In this document: positions 1 through 7,242 of the stretch, piece by piece
How positions within the stretch are numbered: the first letter of the stretch is position 1
Layout of the letters: each line of letters opens with the position of its first letter
Assembly (NCBI GenBank): GCA_904501625.1
Contig: CAJGBR010000031.1
Location: 1 to 17,840 of the forward strand
Direction of reading: 5' to 3'
Source of the DNA: an uncultured Rikenellaceae bacterium
Lineage (GTDB): Bacteria; Bacteroidota; Bacteroidia; Bacteroidales; Rikenellaceae
DNA: 17,840 nucleotides
Position numbers and translations under genes: made by a program
Notes under the pieces: model-generated
Told to the model about the DNA's origin: nothing
What the model saw: the letters and a program-made list of their open reading frames with translations, nothing else
Databases searched by the model: none

Positions 1-2
1 TG

Positions 3-1184
3 ACACTGCCACTGCTGTCGCTCGTAACAGCTATTGGGACATTGGTCGGAGCAGGTGCAAGTGCCAGAGTTTCAATTGTACTCGGAATGAAAGACATTCC
101 TTGGGCACAGAAAATACTTGGCAATAGTTTCGTTATGACCTTCGTAATGTCGGCCATACTCGTAACATTTTCGATGATTTGGCTCGATGAGGTATTGATT
201 GCATTCGGCGGCAGTGAACAGACTATTCCATATGCCAAAAATTACCTAAGAATTGTCATTCCATATAGTATCTTTACAAATCTGACATTCAATTTTTGCA
301 GCATAATGCGTTCAGCTGGTCACCCCAAAAACTCAATGATAATCATTATGTTTGGGGCTATACTAAATGTCATTCTCGATCCTATTTTCATCTTTTGGTT
401 TGATTGGGGCATCGCTGGAGCTGCGTGGGCAACGGTCATATCAATGTTTATCAGTTCGATATTTGCAATCGGCCACTTCTTCAACAAAAACCATCCGGTA
501 CATTTTTCTCGTTCAAGTTTAAAACTGGAACGCAGAATAATGTACAATATATTCTCAATTGGACTTTCACCATTCCTCGTCAATACGGTTGCAGCAGGTG
601 TTAATATCATAATGAATAATCTGTTATATAAAAATGGCGGTGACCTGGCAATCGGAGCATTCGGCATTATCAATAGTTTTTTGATGTTTATGGTAATGTT
701 GTTGCTTGGACTGTCACAAGGAATGCAACCTATTGTAGGGTATAACTACGGAGCACAACATTTTGACAGAGTTAAAGGAGCATTGTGGCTCACTATCAGA
801 TGCGGCATAGTTATCTGTACCATCTTTTTCATCTGCACAACATTTTTCCCCGATGCTCTATCATCAGCTTTTACCAATGACTCTCAACTAATTGAGATGT
901 CTGCGACAGGATTACAAATATGTGCAATCCTGACACCATTTGTAGCAATACCCATCATTATGGGTCAATTTTTTCTCTCTATCAGCAAGGCTATACAATC
1001 AATCATATTATCACTATCCCGCCAAATAATATTTCTTATTCCGGCTGTTTATATCGGATCGGAACTGTGGGGGCTCAATGGCATTTGGTATGGATTTGCC
1101 TCTGCCGATATCTGTGCGATTACCGTATCGCTACTCACCTATTTCAATACCCGAAACAAATATCTGCCAGTGAGCTGTGAATAG
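3..1184 (+). CDS. MATE family efflux transporter (5' partial)
   Basis: The reading frame is open from the left edge, so the true start lies upstream. About 393 residues are present against roughly 440-450 for the family, so about 50 N-terminal residues are missing. The protein is hydrophobic throughout, with about ten visible membrane segments. The stretch TLVGAGASARVS near the start and the half-way segment around NILYKNG...GAFGIINS fit the two-fold repeated fold of multidrug and toxic compound extrusion transporters, which expel organic cations or drugs using an Na+ or H+ gradient. A second MATE gene follows 57 bp downstream with its own probable promoter. Substrate cannot be inferred. An internal TTG at 42 is in frame but is not a likely start because coding sequence continues upstream of it. 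Confidence 0.9.
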   Translation, partial: TLPLLSLVTAIGTLVGAGASARVSIVLGMKDIPWAQKILGNSFVMTFVMSAILVTFSMIWLDEVLIAFGGSEQTIPYAKNYLRIVIPYSIFTNLTFNFCSIMRSAGHPKNSMIIIMFGAILNVILDPIFIFWFDWGIAGAAWATVISMFISSIFAIGHFFNKNHPVHFSRSSLKLERRIMYNIFSIGLSPFLVNTVAAGVNIIMNNLLYKNGGDLAIGAFGIINSFLMFMVMLLLGLSQGMQPIVGYNYGAQHFDRVKGALWLTIRCGIVICTIFFICTTFFPDALSSAFTNDSQLIEMSATGLQICAILTPFVAIPIIMGQFFLSISKAIQSIILSLSRQIIFLIPAVYIGSELWGLNGIWYGFASADICAITVSLLTYFNTRNKYLPVSCE

Positions 1185-1186
1185 AT

Positions 1187-1217
1187 TTTGATATGTAGAT
1201 AATAATTCCGACTTTTG
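1187..1217 (+). promoter_or_regulatory. Probable promoter of the second MATE gene / housekeeping operon
   Basis: TTTG at 1187-1190, a 19-bp spacer, then GACTTTTG at 1210-1217. This fits the Bacteroidetes -33/-7 pattern (TTTG, TAnnTTTG) except that TA is replaced by GA. It lies just upstream of the start at 1242. This suggests that the second transporter and the genes after it can be transcribed independently of the first. Confidence 0.45.
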
Positions 1218-1241
1218 CCGACAATAATTGTAAACTGAGTG

Positions 1242-2588
1242 ATGGGAGCAAACGATTTTACACAAGGATCCGAGTGGCGACAGATTTTCAAATTCGCACT
1301 CCCTATGTTGTTTGGTAATCTGTTTATGCAGCTCTATCAACTCGTTGATACGATGATTGTAGGTCAGGTACTCGGCACCGATGCTCTCGCAGCTGTAGGT
1401 GCAAGTACACCTGTGGTTTTTATGACTACGGCTCTTGTCACCGGAATCGGCATCGGGGCATCGGTTGTCATATCTCAATACTTCGGAGCCAAGAAAACCG
1501 AAAACATTCAATTGACTGCCGACACTCTATTCATATTCTTGATTGGATTCGGAGCTCTGATTACCATTGCTGGATTATTTTTCAGCGATGACATTCTACG
1601 ATTGATGCAACTACCGGAAGAGGCACTACCAATGGGAACAGAATATTTGACCGTATATCTAAGCGGATCAATACTCTTATTTGGCTACAACAGTGTTGCT
1701 GCGATATTGCGAGGCATTGGTGATTCCAAAACTCCACTATTCTTTTTAATAGTAGCATCATTATTAAACGTCGGACTTGACTTTTTGTTTATACTCGTGT
1801 TTGACTGGGAAGTTCGAGGAGCAGCCTGGGCTACGGTAATCTCACAAGGCGTCTCATTTTTGCTGTCAGTCTGGTGGGTAAATCGTACTAATAATCTTCT
1901 GAAACTAAAACTATTAAATCTTAAATTTGACAAAAAAATATTCAGACAATGTCTAAATATGGGTTTACCTACTGGATTGCAACAGACTTGTGTTGCAGTT
2001 GGAATGATGGTATTAATGAGCATTGTCAATGAATTTGGCACCATCATAACTGCCTCATATACAGCTGCTCAACGTATCGACTCACTGGTTGCACTTCCCG
2101 TAATGAATCTCGCAGCAGCACTCACCACATTTGCCGGACAAAATATGGGTGCAGGAAACATCTATCGAATCAAACGAGGACTTAAATGCACGCTTCTTAT
2201 GGTATTCATTACCTGCCTGATACTAAATTCGTTGATAATTATATTTGGCAGCAACATTATGAAATTATTCTCACAGGATTCAAGCGTTATTGAAATCGGC
2301 AGCAAATGTCTCATCGTTTTGAATTCGTTTTACATTATATTTGGAACGATGTTCATCCTCAATGGATTACTGAGAGGAGTCGGAGCCACGATATTCCCAA
2401 TGCTGACAACACTTGTAGCACTATGGTTTGTTCGAGTTCCTGCAGCATTATTCCTATCTGAAGCATTTGGTTATCAAGGAATTTGGTGGTCATTCCCAAT
2501 TGGCTGGACAATCGGAATGTTAGGATCAACACTATACTATATATCAGGACGTTGGAAAAATTACGGAATAATTAAACACGAAAAATAA
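1242..2588 (+). CDS. MATE family efflux transporter
   Basis: A complete 448-residue MATE transporter, the usual length. It has twelve likely membrane helices in two homologous halves. The N-terminal stretch FALPMLFGNLFMQLYQLVDT is typical of the family's first helix, and GIGDSKTPLFF and GLLRGVGATIFPM occupy the equivalent loop of each half. A GTG at 1239 directly precedes ATG 1242; the ATG is preferred. It probably exports cationic drugs or metabolites by ion antiport across the inner membrane. It belongs to the same broad family as the gene upstream, but the sequences are clearly diverged, so this is an old tandem pair and not a recent duplication. The next gene begins 11 bp downstream. Confidence 0.93.
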   Translation: MGANDFTQGSEWRQIFKFALPMLFGNLFMQLYQLVDTMIVGQVLGTDALAAVGASTPVVFMTTALVTGIGIGASVVISQYFGAKKTENIQLTADTLFIFLIGFGALITIAGLFFSDDILRLMQLPEEALPMGTEYLTVYLSGSILLFGYNSVAAILRGIGDSKTPLFFLIVASLLNVGLDFLFILVFDWEVRGAAWATVISQGVSFLLSVWWVNRTNNLLKLKLLNLKFDKKIFRQCLNMGLPTGLQQTCVAVGMMVLMSIVNEFGTIITASYTAAQRIDSLVALPVMNLAAALTTFAGQNMGAGNIYRIKRGLKCTLLMVFITCLILNSLIIIFGSNIMKLFSQDSSVIEIGSKCLIVLNSFYIIFGTMFILNGLLRGVGATIFPMLTTLVALWFVRVPAALFLSEAFGYQGIWWSFPIGWTIGMLGSTLYYISGRWKNYGIIKHEK

Positions 2589-2599
2589 AGCATAATTAT

Positions 2600-3472
2600 A
2601 TGATACACTCAATGACAGGTTACGGCAAATCTATTGGAGAGATTTCCGGCAAAAAAATCACAGTTGAAATTAAAAGTCTAAACAGCAAGCAATTAGATTT
2701 ATCAATTAAATCACCTGCGACATATCGTGAATGTGAAAGTTGGATACGTTCAGAACTCGTAAAATCACTTCAGAGAGGAAAAGTAGATGTTTATATAAAC
2801 GTTGAAACATCTAAAGAATCAACAAATTGCCCAATCAACAAAGAAGCCTTTAAAAATTACTATTCACAGATTTGCGACCTGTCTGAAGATTTGGGATTCT
2901 CGATGTCTCAAGAACAATCGGTACAGGCAATTTTAAGGTTACCAGATGTAATCAAGGTTGATCCAATAGAGATTAACGAAGATGAGATTTCTACTCTTAA
3001 ATCTACTGTAAATGCGGCAATTGCAAATATTTTAGAATTTAGAAAACAAGAAGGAGCAGTTCTGATTGGCGACCTATTGAATCGTATCGAAAAGATTAGA
3101 GTTCTCAGCAGAGGAGTCGAACAATTCGAAAAAGAGAGAGTTGCTGCGATTAAGAGCAGATTGATGGAAAATCTTGCAACACTGAACATTCAAGTTGATA
3201 CGAACCGTTTAGAACAAGAACTGATTTTTTATCTAGAAAAACTGGATGTTACAGAAGAAAAGGTAAGATTAAACAATCACTTGAATTACTTCATTGAAGT
3301 ATCTGACAATGAAGATTTTCCTGGCCGAAAATTAGGATTCATTGCACAAGAGATTGGTCGTGAAATTAACACTTTAGGGTCAAAGGCAAATCACTCTGAG
3401 ATTCAGAAGATCGTAGTCCAAATGAAAGACGAACTCGAAAAAATTAAAGAACAAGTTCTAAATCTGTTGTAA
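2600..3472 (+). CDS. yicC: YicC/YloC family endoribonuclease
   Basis: The 290-residue protein opens with MIHSMTGYGKS, the hallmark start of the YicC family. It ends with the conserved C-terminal (DUF1732) block around residues 230-290, containing GRKLGFIAQEIGREINTLGS and a helical tail. Known YicC/YloC proteins are endoribonucleases acting on single-stranded or small RNAs. The start at 2600 gives the canonical N-terminus and a gap of 11 bp from the MATE stop. The stop is 1 bp before gmk, and yicC-gmk-nadD is a familiar gene order in Bacteroidetes, so co-transcription is very likely. Confidence 0.93.
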   Translation: MIHSMTGYGKSIGEISGKKITVEIKSLNSKQLDLSIKSPATYRECESWIRSELVKSLQRGKVDVYINVETSKESTNCPINKEAFKNYYSQICDLSEDLGFSMSQEQSVQAILRLPDVIKVDPIEINEDEISTLKSTVNAAIANILEFRKQEGAVLIGDLLNRIEKIRVLSRGVEQFEKERVAAIKSRLMENLATLNIQVDTNRLEQELIFYLEKLDVTEEKVRLNNHLNYFIEVSDNEDFPGRKLGFIAQEIGREINTLGSKANHSEIQKIVVQMKDELEKIKEQVLNLL

Positions 3473-3473
3473 A

Positions 3474-4040
3474 ATGGAAGGTAAAGTCATAATTTTCTCA
3501 GCTCCATCGGGCTCTGGGAAAAGTACCATCATCAAACACTTATTGACAAAGTTTCCTCAATTTGAATTCTCAATATCTGCGACTTCCCGTTCTCCTAGAA
3601 ACAATGAGGTTAACGGACGCGATTACTATTTTCTGAGCATTGATGAATTCAAAAATAAAGTAGCAGATAATCAGTTCATTGAATGGGAAGAGGTCTATAC
3701 CGGAACCTGCTATGGAACACTGCGTTCAGAAATCGAACGAATTTGGAACAATAATAATATTATCATCTTTGATGTAGACGTAAAAGGTGGACTCAATATA
3801 AAAAAAATATTTGGCAATCAAGCACTTGCCGTTTTCATTATGCCTCCGTCAGTAGAAGAACTCCACCGCAGACTGATTCTTAGAGGTACAGATTCTCAAG
3901 AAACTATCAATAAGCGAGTTGCAAAGGCTGCCGAAGAAATCTCTTTTGCTCCACAATTTGACGTGTGCATTATGAACGACAACCTCGAAAAGGCTTGTAC
4001 AGAGGCAGAAACCATTTTATCAAAATTCATCAGCCAATGA
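3474..4040 (+). CDS. gmk: Guanylate kinase
   Basis: 188 residues, normal for bacterial Gmk. It phosphorylates GMP to GDP with ATP. The P-loop APSGSGKST is at residues 10-18. The GMP-binding segment SATSRSPRNNEVNGRDYYF follows near residue 35, and FDVDVKGGLNIKK near residue 100 is typical of the family. It starts one base after the yicC stop, and its TGA overlaps the ATG of nadD in an ATGA arrangement, which suggests translational coupling. Confidence 0.96.
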   Translation: MEGKVIIFSAPSGSGKSTIIKHLLTKFPQFEFSISATSRSPRNNEVNGRDYYFLSIDEFKNKVADNQFIEWEEVYTGTCYGTLRSEIERIWNNNNIIIFDVDVKGGLNIKKIFGNQALAVFIMPPSVEELHRRLILRGTDSQETINKRVAKAAEEISFAPQFDVCIMNDNLEKACTEAETILSKFISQ

Positions 4041-4627
4041 TTACAACAGCATTATATTTTGGGTCATATAATCCTGTGCATAAGGGACATACCGCCATTG
4101 CAAAATGGATTGTGGCGAATAACATTGTTGACGAACTTTGGTTTGTACCATCGCCCCAAAATCCGTTTAAGACTGCGGCAGAACTTGCTCCGGAAGAATT
4201 ACGTGCCGAAATGCTGGAATTAGCTATTAATGAAGATTTTAAATATAAAATTTCAGTCTGTCGTATAGAATTTTCACTTCCCAAACCTTCATATACAATC
4301 AACACGCTGAACAAGCTAACAGCCGATTTCCCTCAAAGGAAATTTGTACTTGTTATGGGTGCCGATAATCTGGTGGGAATCAGAAAATGGCGTGAGTACG
4401 AACAGATTCTAAAAAATTTTGAAATTTTGGTCTACCCTCGCCCGAATGTGCATATTGACAAAGAATTAATATCTTTGTCAAAAAAAATAACCATTCTTGA
4501 GGATGCTCCTCTGTTTGATGTTAGTTCAACCGAATTGCGTGCTGCAATAAGAGAGGGATCAACAGGATTGGATAAATTAGATAAAAAAATCATTAACTAT
4601 ATTAAAACCAATAAGTTATATGTCTGA
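4037..4627 (+). CDS. nadD: Nicotinate-nucleotide adenylyltransferase
   Basis: A 196-residue enzyme of NAD biosynthesis that adenylates nicotinate mononucleotide. The nucleotidyltransferase signature appears as FGSYNPVHKGH, with the two His at residues 15 and 18, and the second signature SSTELR at 163-168. The frame is open further upstream to 3965, but ATG 4037 gives the canonical N-terminus and overlaps the gmk stop by ATGA. The 3' end overlaps the next small gene by 8 bp. Confidence 0.95.
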   Translation: MITTALYFGSYNPVHKGHTAIAKWIVANNIVDELWFVPSPQNPFKTAAELAPEELRAEMLELAINEDFKYKISVCRIEFSLPKPSYTINTLNKLTADFPQRKFVLVMGADNLVGIRKWREYEQILKNFEILVYPRPNVHIDKELISLSKKITILEDAPLFDVSSTELRAAIREGSTGLDKLDKKIINYIKTNKLYV

Positions 4628-4868
4628 AGTTAAAGACTTAAATCAACGTCTAAACGAATTGACTCAACAAATTGAGACTCAACCACAAAATATTGATTTG
4701 TTTATTGAACGCGGGAAATTGAATCATCGTATGGGCAATTTTGGTGCAGCAATGAACGATTTTTTGGTAGTACAGGAGATTGACCCTGAGAATAAAGTTG
4801 CAGAAGAGTTCATTGACTTCATTAATGAAATTCTCAACTTTCGCAATCTCGATTTGTATAATCCTTGA
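4620..4868 (+). CDS. Small TPR-like protein
   Basis: 82 residues, no signal peptide or membrane segment, acidic. Residues about 22-55 (NIDLFIERGKLNHRMGNFGA followed by AMNDFLVVQEIDPEN) match one tetratricopeptide helix pair, including the small residues at GNFGAA and the terminal DPEN. A single repeat with short flanking helices would serve as a protein-binding module. The start overlaps the end of nadD by 8 bp and the next gene begins 13 bp later, so it is embedded in the operon. No specific partner can be inferred. Confidence 0.8.
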   Translation: MSEVKDLNQRLNELTQQIETQPQNIDLFIERGKLNHRMGNFGAAMNDFLVVQEIDPENKVAEEFIDFINEILNFRNLDLYNP

Positions 4869-4881
4869 TAATTAGTCTGTT

Positions 4882-5496
4882 ATGAATATTTTCAAACGCT
4901 TATACAATTGGATATTACACTGGGCCGACACTCGGTGGGGAGTTCCAGCACTATTCTGTTTGGCATTCGCAGAATCAAGTTTTTTTCCAATTCCGCCAGA
5001 CGTATTGCTCATCGCACTGTGCCTTGGACTTGTTAGCAAATCATTCAGATATGCTACGGTTTGTACCGTGGGGTCAGTGACTGGTGCATTGTGCGGATAT
5101 GCACTCGGCTATTTCTTGTGGCAAACTCCATCTGGAGAGTTCACATCAATTGCGAATTTCTTCTTCGATACAATTCCAGGATTCACTGTCGAGCAGTTTG
5201 ATTACATTCGTTCACTCTACGAACAATACGATTTTTGGATCATCTTCACGGCAGGATTCACACCGATTCCATATAAGTTATTCACAATCACCTCAGGAGT
5301 ATTTGACATTGATTTAATAATGTTTACCATTGCATCAATCATCAGTCGCGGACTGAGATTCTTCCTCATTGGGTGGTTGATATGGAAATTCGGAGCCCCA
5401 ATTAAATCATTCATCGACAAATATTTCAATCTGTTAGCAATTGCCTTTACAGTGTTACTGATAGGTGGATTTTTACTCATAAAATATATCTTATAA
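4882..5496 (+). CDS. YqaA/DedA-like (SNARE-associated) membrane protein
   Basis: 204 residues with four to five membrane segments. The segment AESSFFPIPPDVLLIALCL at about residues 30-48 is the characteristic re-entrant E-x-S-FFPIPPD motif of the YqaA branch of the DedA/SNARE-associated superfamily. A second conserved segment is AGFTPIPYKLFTITSGVF near residue 130. Members of the wider superfamily act in lipid or lipid-carrier flipping; the role of the YqaA branch is poorly defined. It lies 13 bp after the TPR-like gene and 6 bp before aroE, so it is probably in the same transcript. Confidence 0.87.
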   Translation: MNIFKRLYNWILHWADTRWGVPALFCLAFAESSFFPIPPDVLLIALCLGLVSKSFRYATVCTVGSVTGALCGYALGYFLWQTPSGEFTSIANFFFDTIPGFTVEQFDYIRSLYEQYDFWIIFTAGFTPIPYKLFTITSGVFDIDLIMFTIASIISRGLRFFLIGWLIWKFGAPIKSFIDKYFNLLAIAFTVLLIGGFLLIKYIL

Positions 5497-5502
5497 ATCG
5501 TT

Positions 5503-6246
5503 ATGCCCGCATTCGGATTAATAGGGAAAAAACTCGGACACTCATTTTCAAGAACATGGTTTGAGAGACAATTTACCCTACTCGGGCTGAATGAGAATTG
5601 TTCGTATGAAAACGTTGAAATTAAGACGATTGATGAATTGCTAAATGCAACAGCACATTTGTCCGGGTTTAATGTTACAATACCCTATAAAGGTGAGATA
5701 CTACCCTATCTTGATGAGTTGTCGACCGAAGCTATAGAAATAAATGCTGTAAACTGCGTAGTGAGAAAAAACGGAAAATTAATTGGTCATAATACAGACT
5801 CTTTCGGATTTGAAAATTCACTTAAACCTCTGATTAAAAGCGATACACCAAACAGAGCCTTGGTTCTCGGAGCTTCAGGCGGTGCTGCTCAGTCAGTAAA
5901 ATTCGTACTAAAAAATATGGGAATCAAAGCCATTGGAGTTACTCGACTGCCACACGACAATATGCTCACATACGATCAACTCTCTCCGGAAATTATAGCA
6001 GAGTGCCGCCTCATTGTCAACTGTACACCACTGGGAATGTGGCCTGATTGTCAAGGAGTTCCGAATATTCCGTTCAGTTCAATTACACACAACCATATCC
6101 TCTACGATTTGGTCTACAATCCGGCACAGACAACATTCCTGAAACAAGGCAGAAGATACGGAGCCACTGTCAAAAACGGACTCGAAATGTTGCATCTTCA
6201 AGCAGCCAAGTCCTGGGAGTTATTCTTCGAACATCAACCTTTTTAA
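5503..6246 (+). CDS. aroE: Shikimate dehydrogenase
   Basis: 247 residues, the short form common in Bacteroidetes. It reduces 3-dehydroshikimate to shikimate with NADPH in aromatic amino acid synthesis. The shikimate-binding motif GLIGKKLGHSFS is at residues 5-16, the catalytic Lys is K63 in FNVTIPYK and the catalytic Asp is D99 in HNTDSFGF. The nucleotide-binding loop LGASGGAAQS lies near residue 122, and NCTPLGMWP follows. It is the last gene of the compact run; a new promoter follows its stop. Confidence 0.96.
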   Translation: MPAFGLIGKKLGHSFSRTWFERQFTLLGLNENCSYENVEIKTIDELLNATAHLSGFNVTIPYKGEILPYLDELSTEAIEINAVNCVVRKNGKLIGHNTDSFGFENSLKPLIKSDTPNRALVLGASGGAAQSVKFVLKNMGIKAIGVTRLPHDNMLTYDQLSPEIIAECRLIVNCTPLGMWPDCQGVPNIPFSSITHNHILYDLVYNPAQTTFLKQGRRYGATVKNGLEMLHLQAAKSWELFFEHQPF

Positions 6247-6256
6247 ATCAAAAAAA

Positions 6257-6287
6257 TTTGCACATACTGCAAAAAAACTGCAACTTT
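6257..6287 (+). promoter_or_regulatory. Probable promoter for the downstream membrane protein
   Basis: TTTG at 6257-6260, 19 bp, then an eight-base -7 element at 6280-6287 ending in TTTG but with GC in place of TA (GCAACTTTG context). It lies in the 69-bp gap after aroE and about 28 bp upstream of ATG 6316. Confidence 0.4.
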
Positions 6288-6315
6288 GTACCTCACTAAC
6301 TTAAACAAATTTATA

Positions 6316-7011
6316 ATGAAAAAGTGTGATTTCTTATTTATACTTTGTATGTTGCTGATTGTGACACCATTCGCACTGATCGAACCTGTCGGACAATGGT
6401 TCTCATCTGCAACAGCATCCCACCCATACCTTATGGCATTTGCAAAGTTTGCCATTCTGTCAACCGCTGGTGAGATGCTCGGATTGAGAATTAAAGAGGG
6501 CTGTTACAATCGTCCCGGATTCGGTGTAATTCCACGTGCAGTCATCTGGGGTATACTCGGTGTTGGCATTGCAATGGCAATGAAAACATTCTCAACAGGT
6601 GCTCCAAAACTTGTCGAATCGCTGGGCGTTTCAGGTGTAACCGATGCAATGAAAGGTGAATTCTCGTGGCTTAAAGTACTGGGAGCATTCTCAATCTCTG
6701 TTACAATGAATACCATATTTGCACCTGTATTTATGACGGTCCACAAAATTACCGATACACACATTCTTAATTGCAACGGTAGCACCAAGGCTTTGATTAC
6801 TCCGTTTAATTTCGGTGATGCACTTGCAGGTCTTAACTGGAAAGTGCAATGGGGATTTGTTTTCAAAAAGACAATTCCGCTGTTCTGGTATCCCGCACAC
6901 ACCATTACCTTCTTGTTACCCGCTGGATTTCAAGTATTGTTTGCAGCCGTTTTGGGCATCGTTTTAGGCGTACTACTCTCTGTTGCTGCAAATATGTCAA
7001 GAAGCAAATAA
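6316..7011 (+). CDS. Multi-pass membrane protein, possibly Mpv17/PMP22-like
   Basis: 231 residues from ATG 6316; the frame extends to 6286 but that region overlaps the probable promoter. Five or so hydrophobic segments are visible, the first near residues 5-25. The C-terminal part, containing W-x-FVFKKTIPLFWYPAH and then a long hydrophobic helix, resembles the end of Mpv17/PMP22 proteins (W...P...Q...F pattern). This is a weak visual match. No catalytic residues stand out. It is followed by strong hairpins at the convergent junction. Function unknown. Confidence 0.75.
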   Translation: MKKCDFLFILCMLLIVTPFALIEPVGQWFSSATASHPYLMAFAKFAILSTAGEMLGLRIKEGCYNRPGFGVIPRAVIWGILGVGIAMAMKTFSTGAPKLVESLGVSGVTDAMKGEFSWLKVLGAFSISVTMNTIFAPVFMTVHKITDTHILNCNGSTKALITPFNFGDALAGLNWKVQWGFVFKKTIPLFWYPAHTITFLLPAGFQVLFAAVLGIVLGVLLSVAANMSRSK

Positions 7012-7075
7012 CCTCCATAACATTAAAAGAGAGGGTATTTATATACAGATTTACACTTAAAAATTTTATTATAAA

Positions 7076-7099
7076 AGGGAGCAACCAAAGTTGCTCCCT
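7076..7099 (-). terminator. Hairpin, probable terminator (better on the - strand)
   Basis: A perfect 10-bp inverted repeat: AGGGAGCAAC at 7076-7085, loop CAAA, GTTGCTCCCT at 7090-7099. The sequence at 7057-7075 is AT-rich, and read on the - strand it gives a T-rich tail, so it suits transcripts coming from the LRR lipoprotein gene. On the + strand the tail is poorer. Confidence 0.65.
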
Positions 7100-7174
7100 A
7101 ATCGTTAATGTTTCTTTTCAAATATTTCTCCAGCAAAAGCGAAGAAACACAGAAGGCCGAATAAAAACTGAACA

Positions 7175-7210
7175 TAATCCTAAATTTTTTAATTGAAAAA
7201 TTTAGGATTA
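7175..7210 (+). terminator. 15-bp perfect hairpin with T-rich tail
   Basis: Left arm 7175-7189 (TAATCCTAAATTTTT), loop TAATTG, right arm 7196-7210, all 15 pairs perfect. The + strand continues into a pyrimidine-rich run at 7216-7235. Lying between convergent genes, it can end transcription from either side. Confidence 0.7.
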
Positions 7211-7242
7211 CACTCTCTTTTCTTTTTATTTTTTTATGTCAA

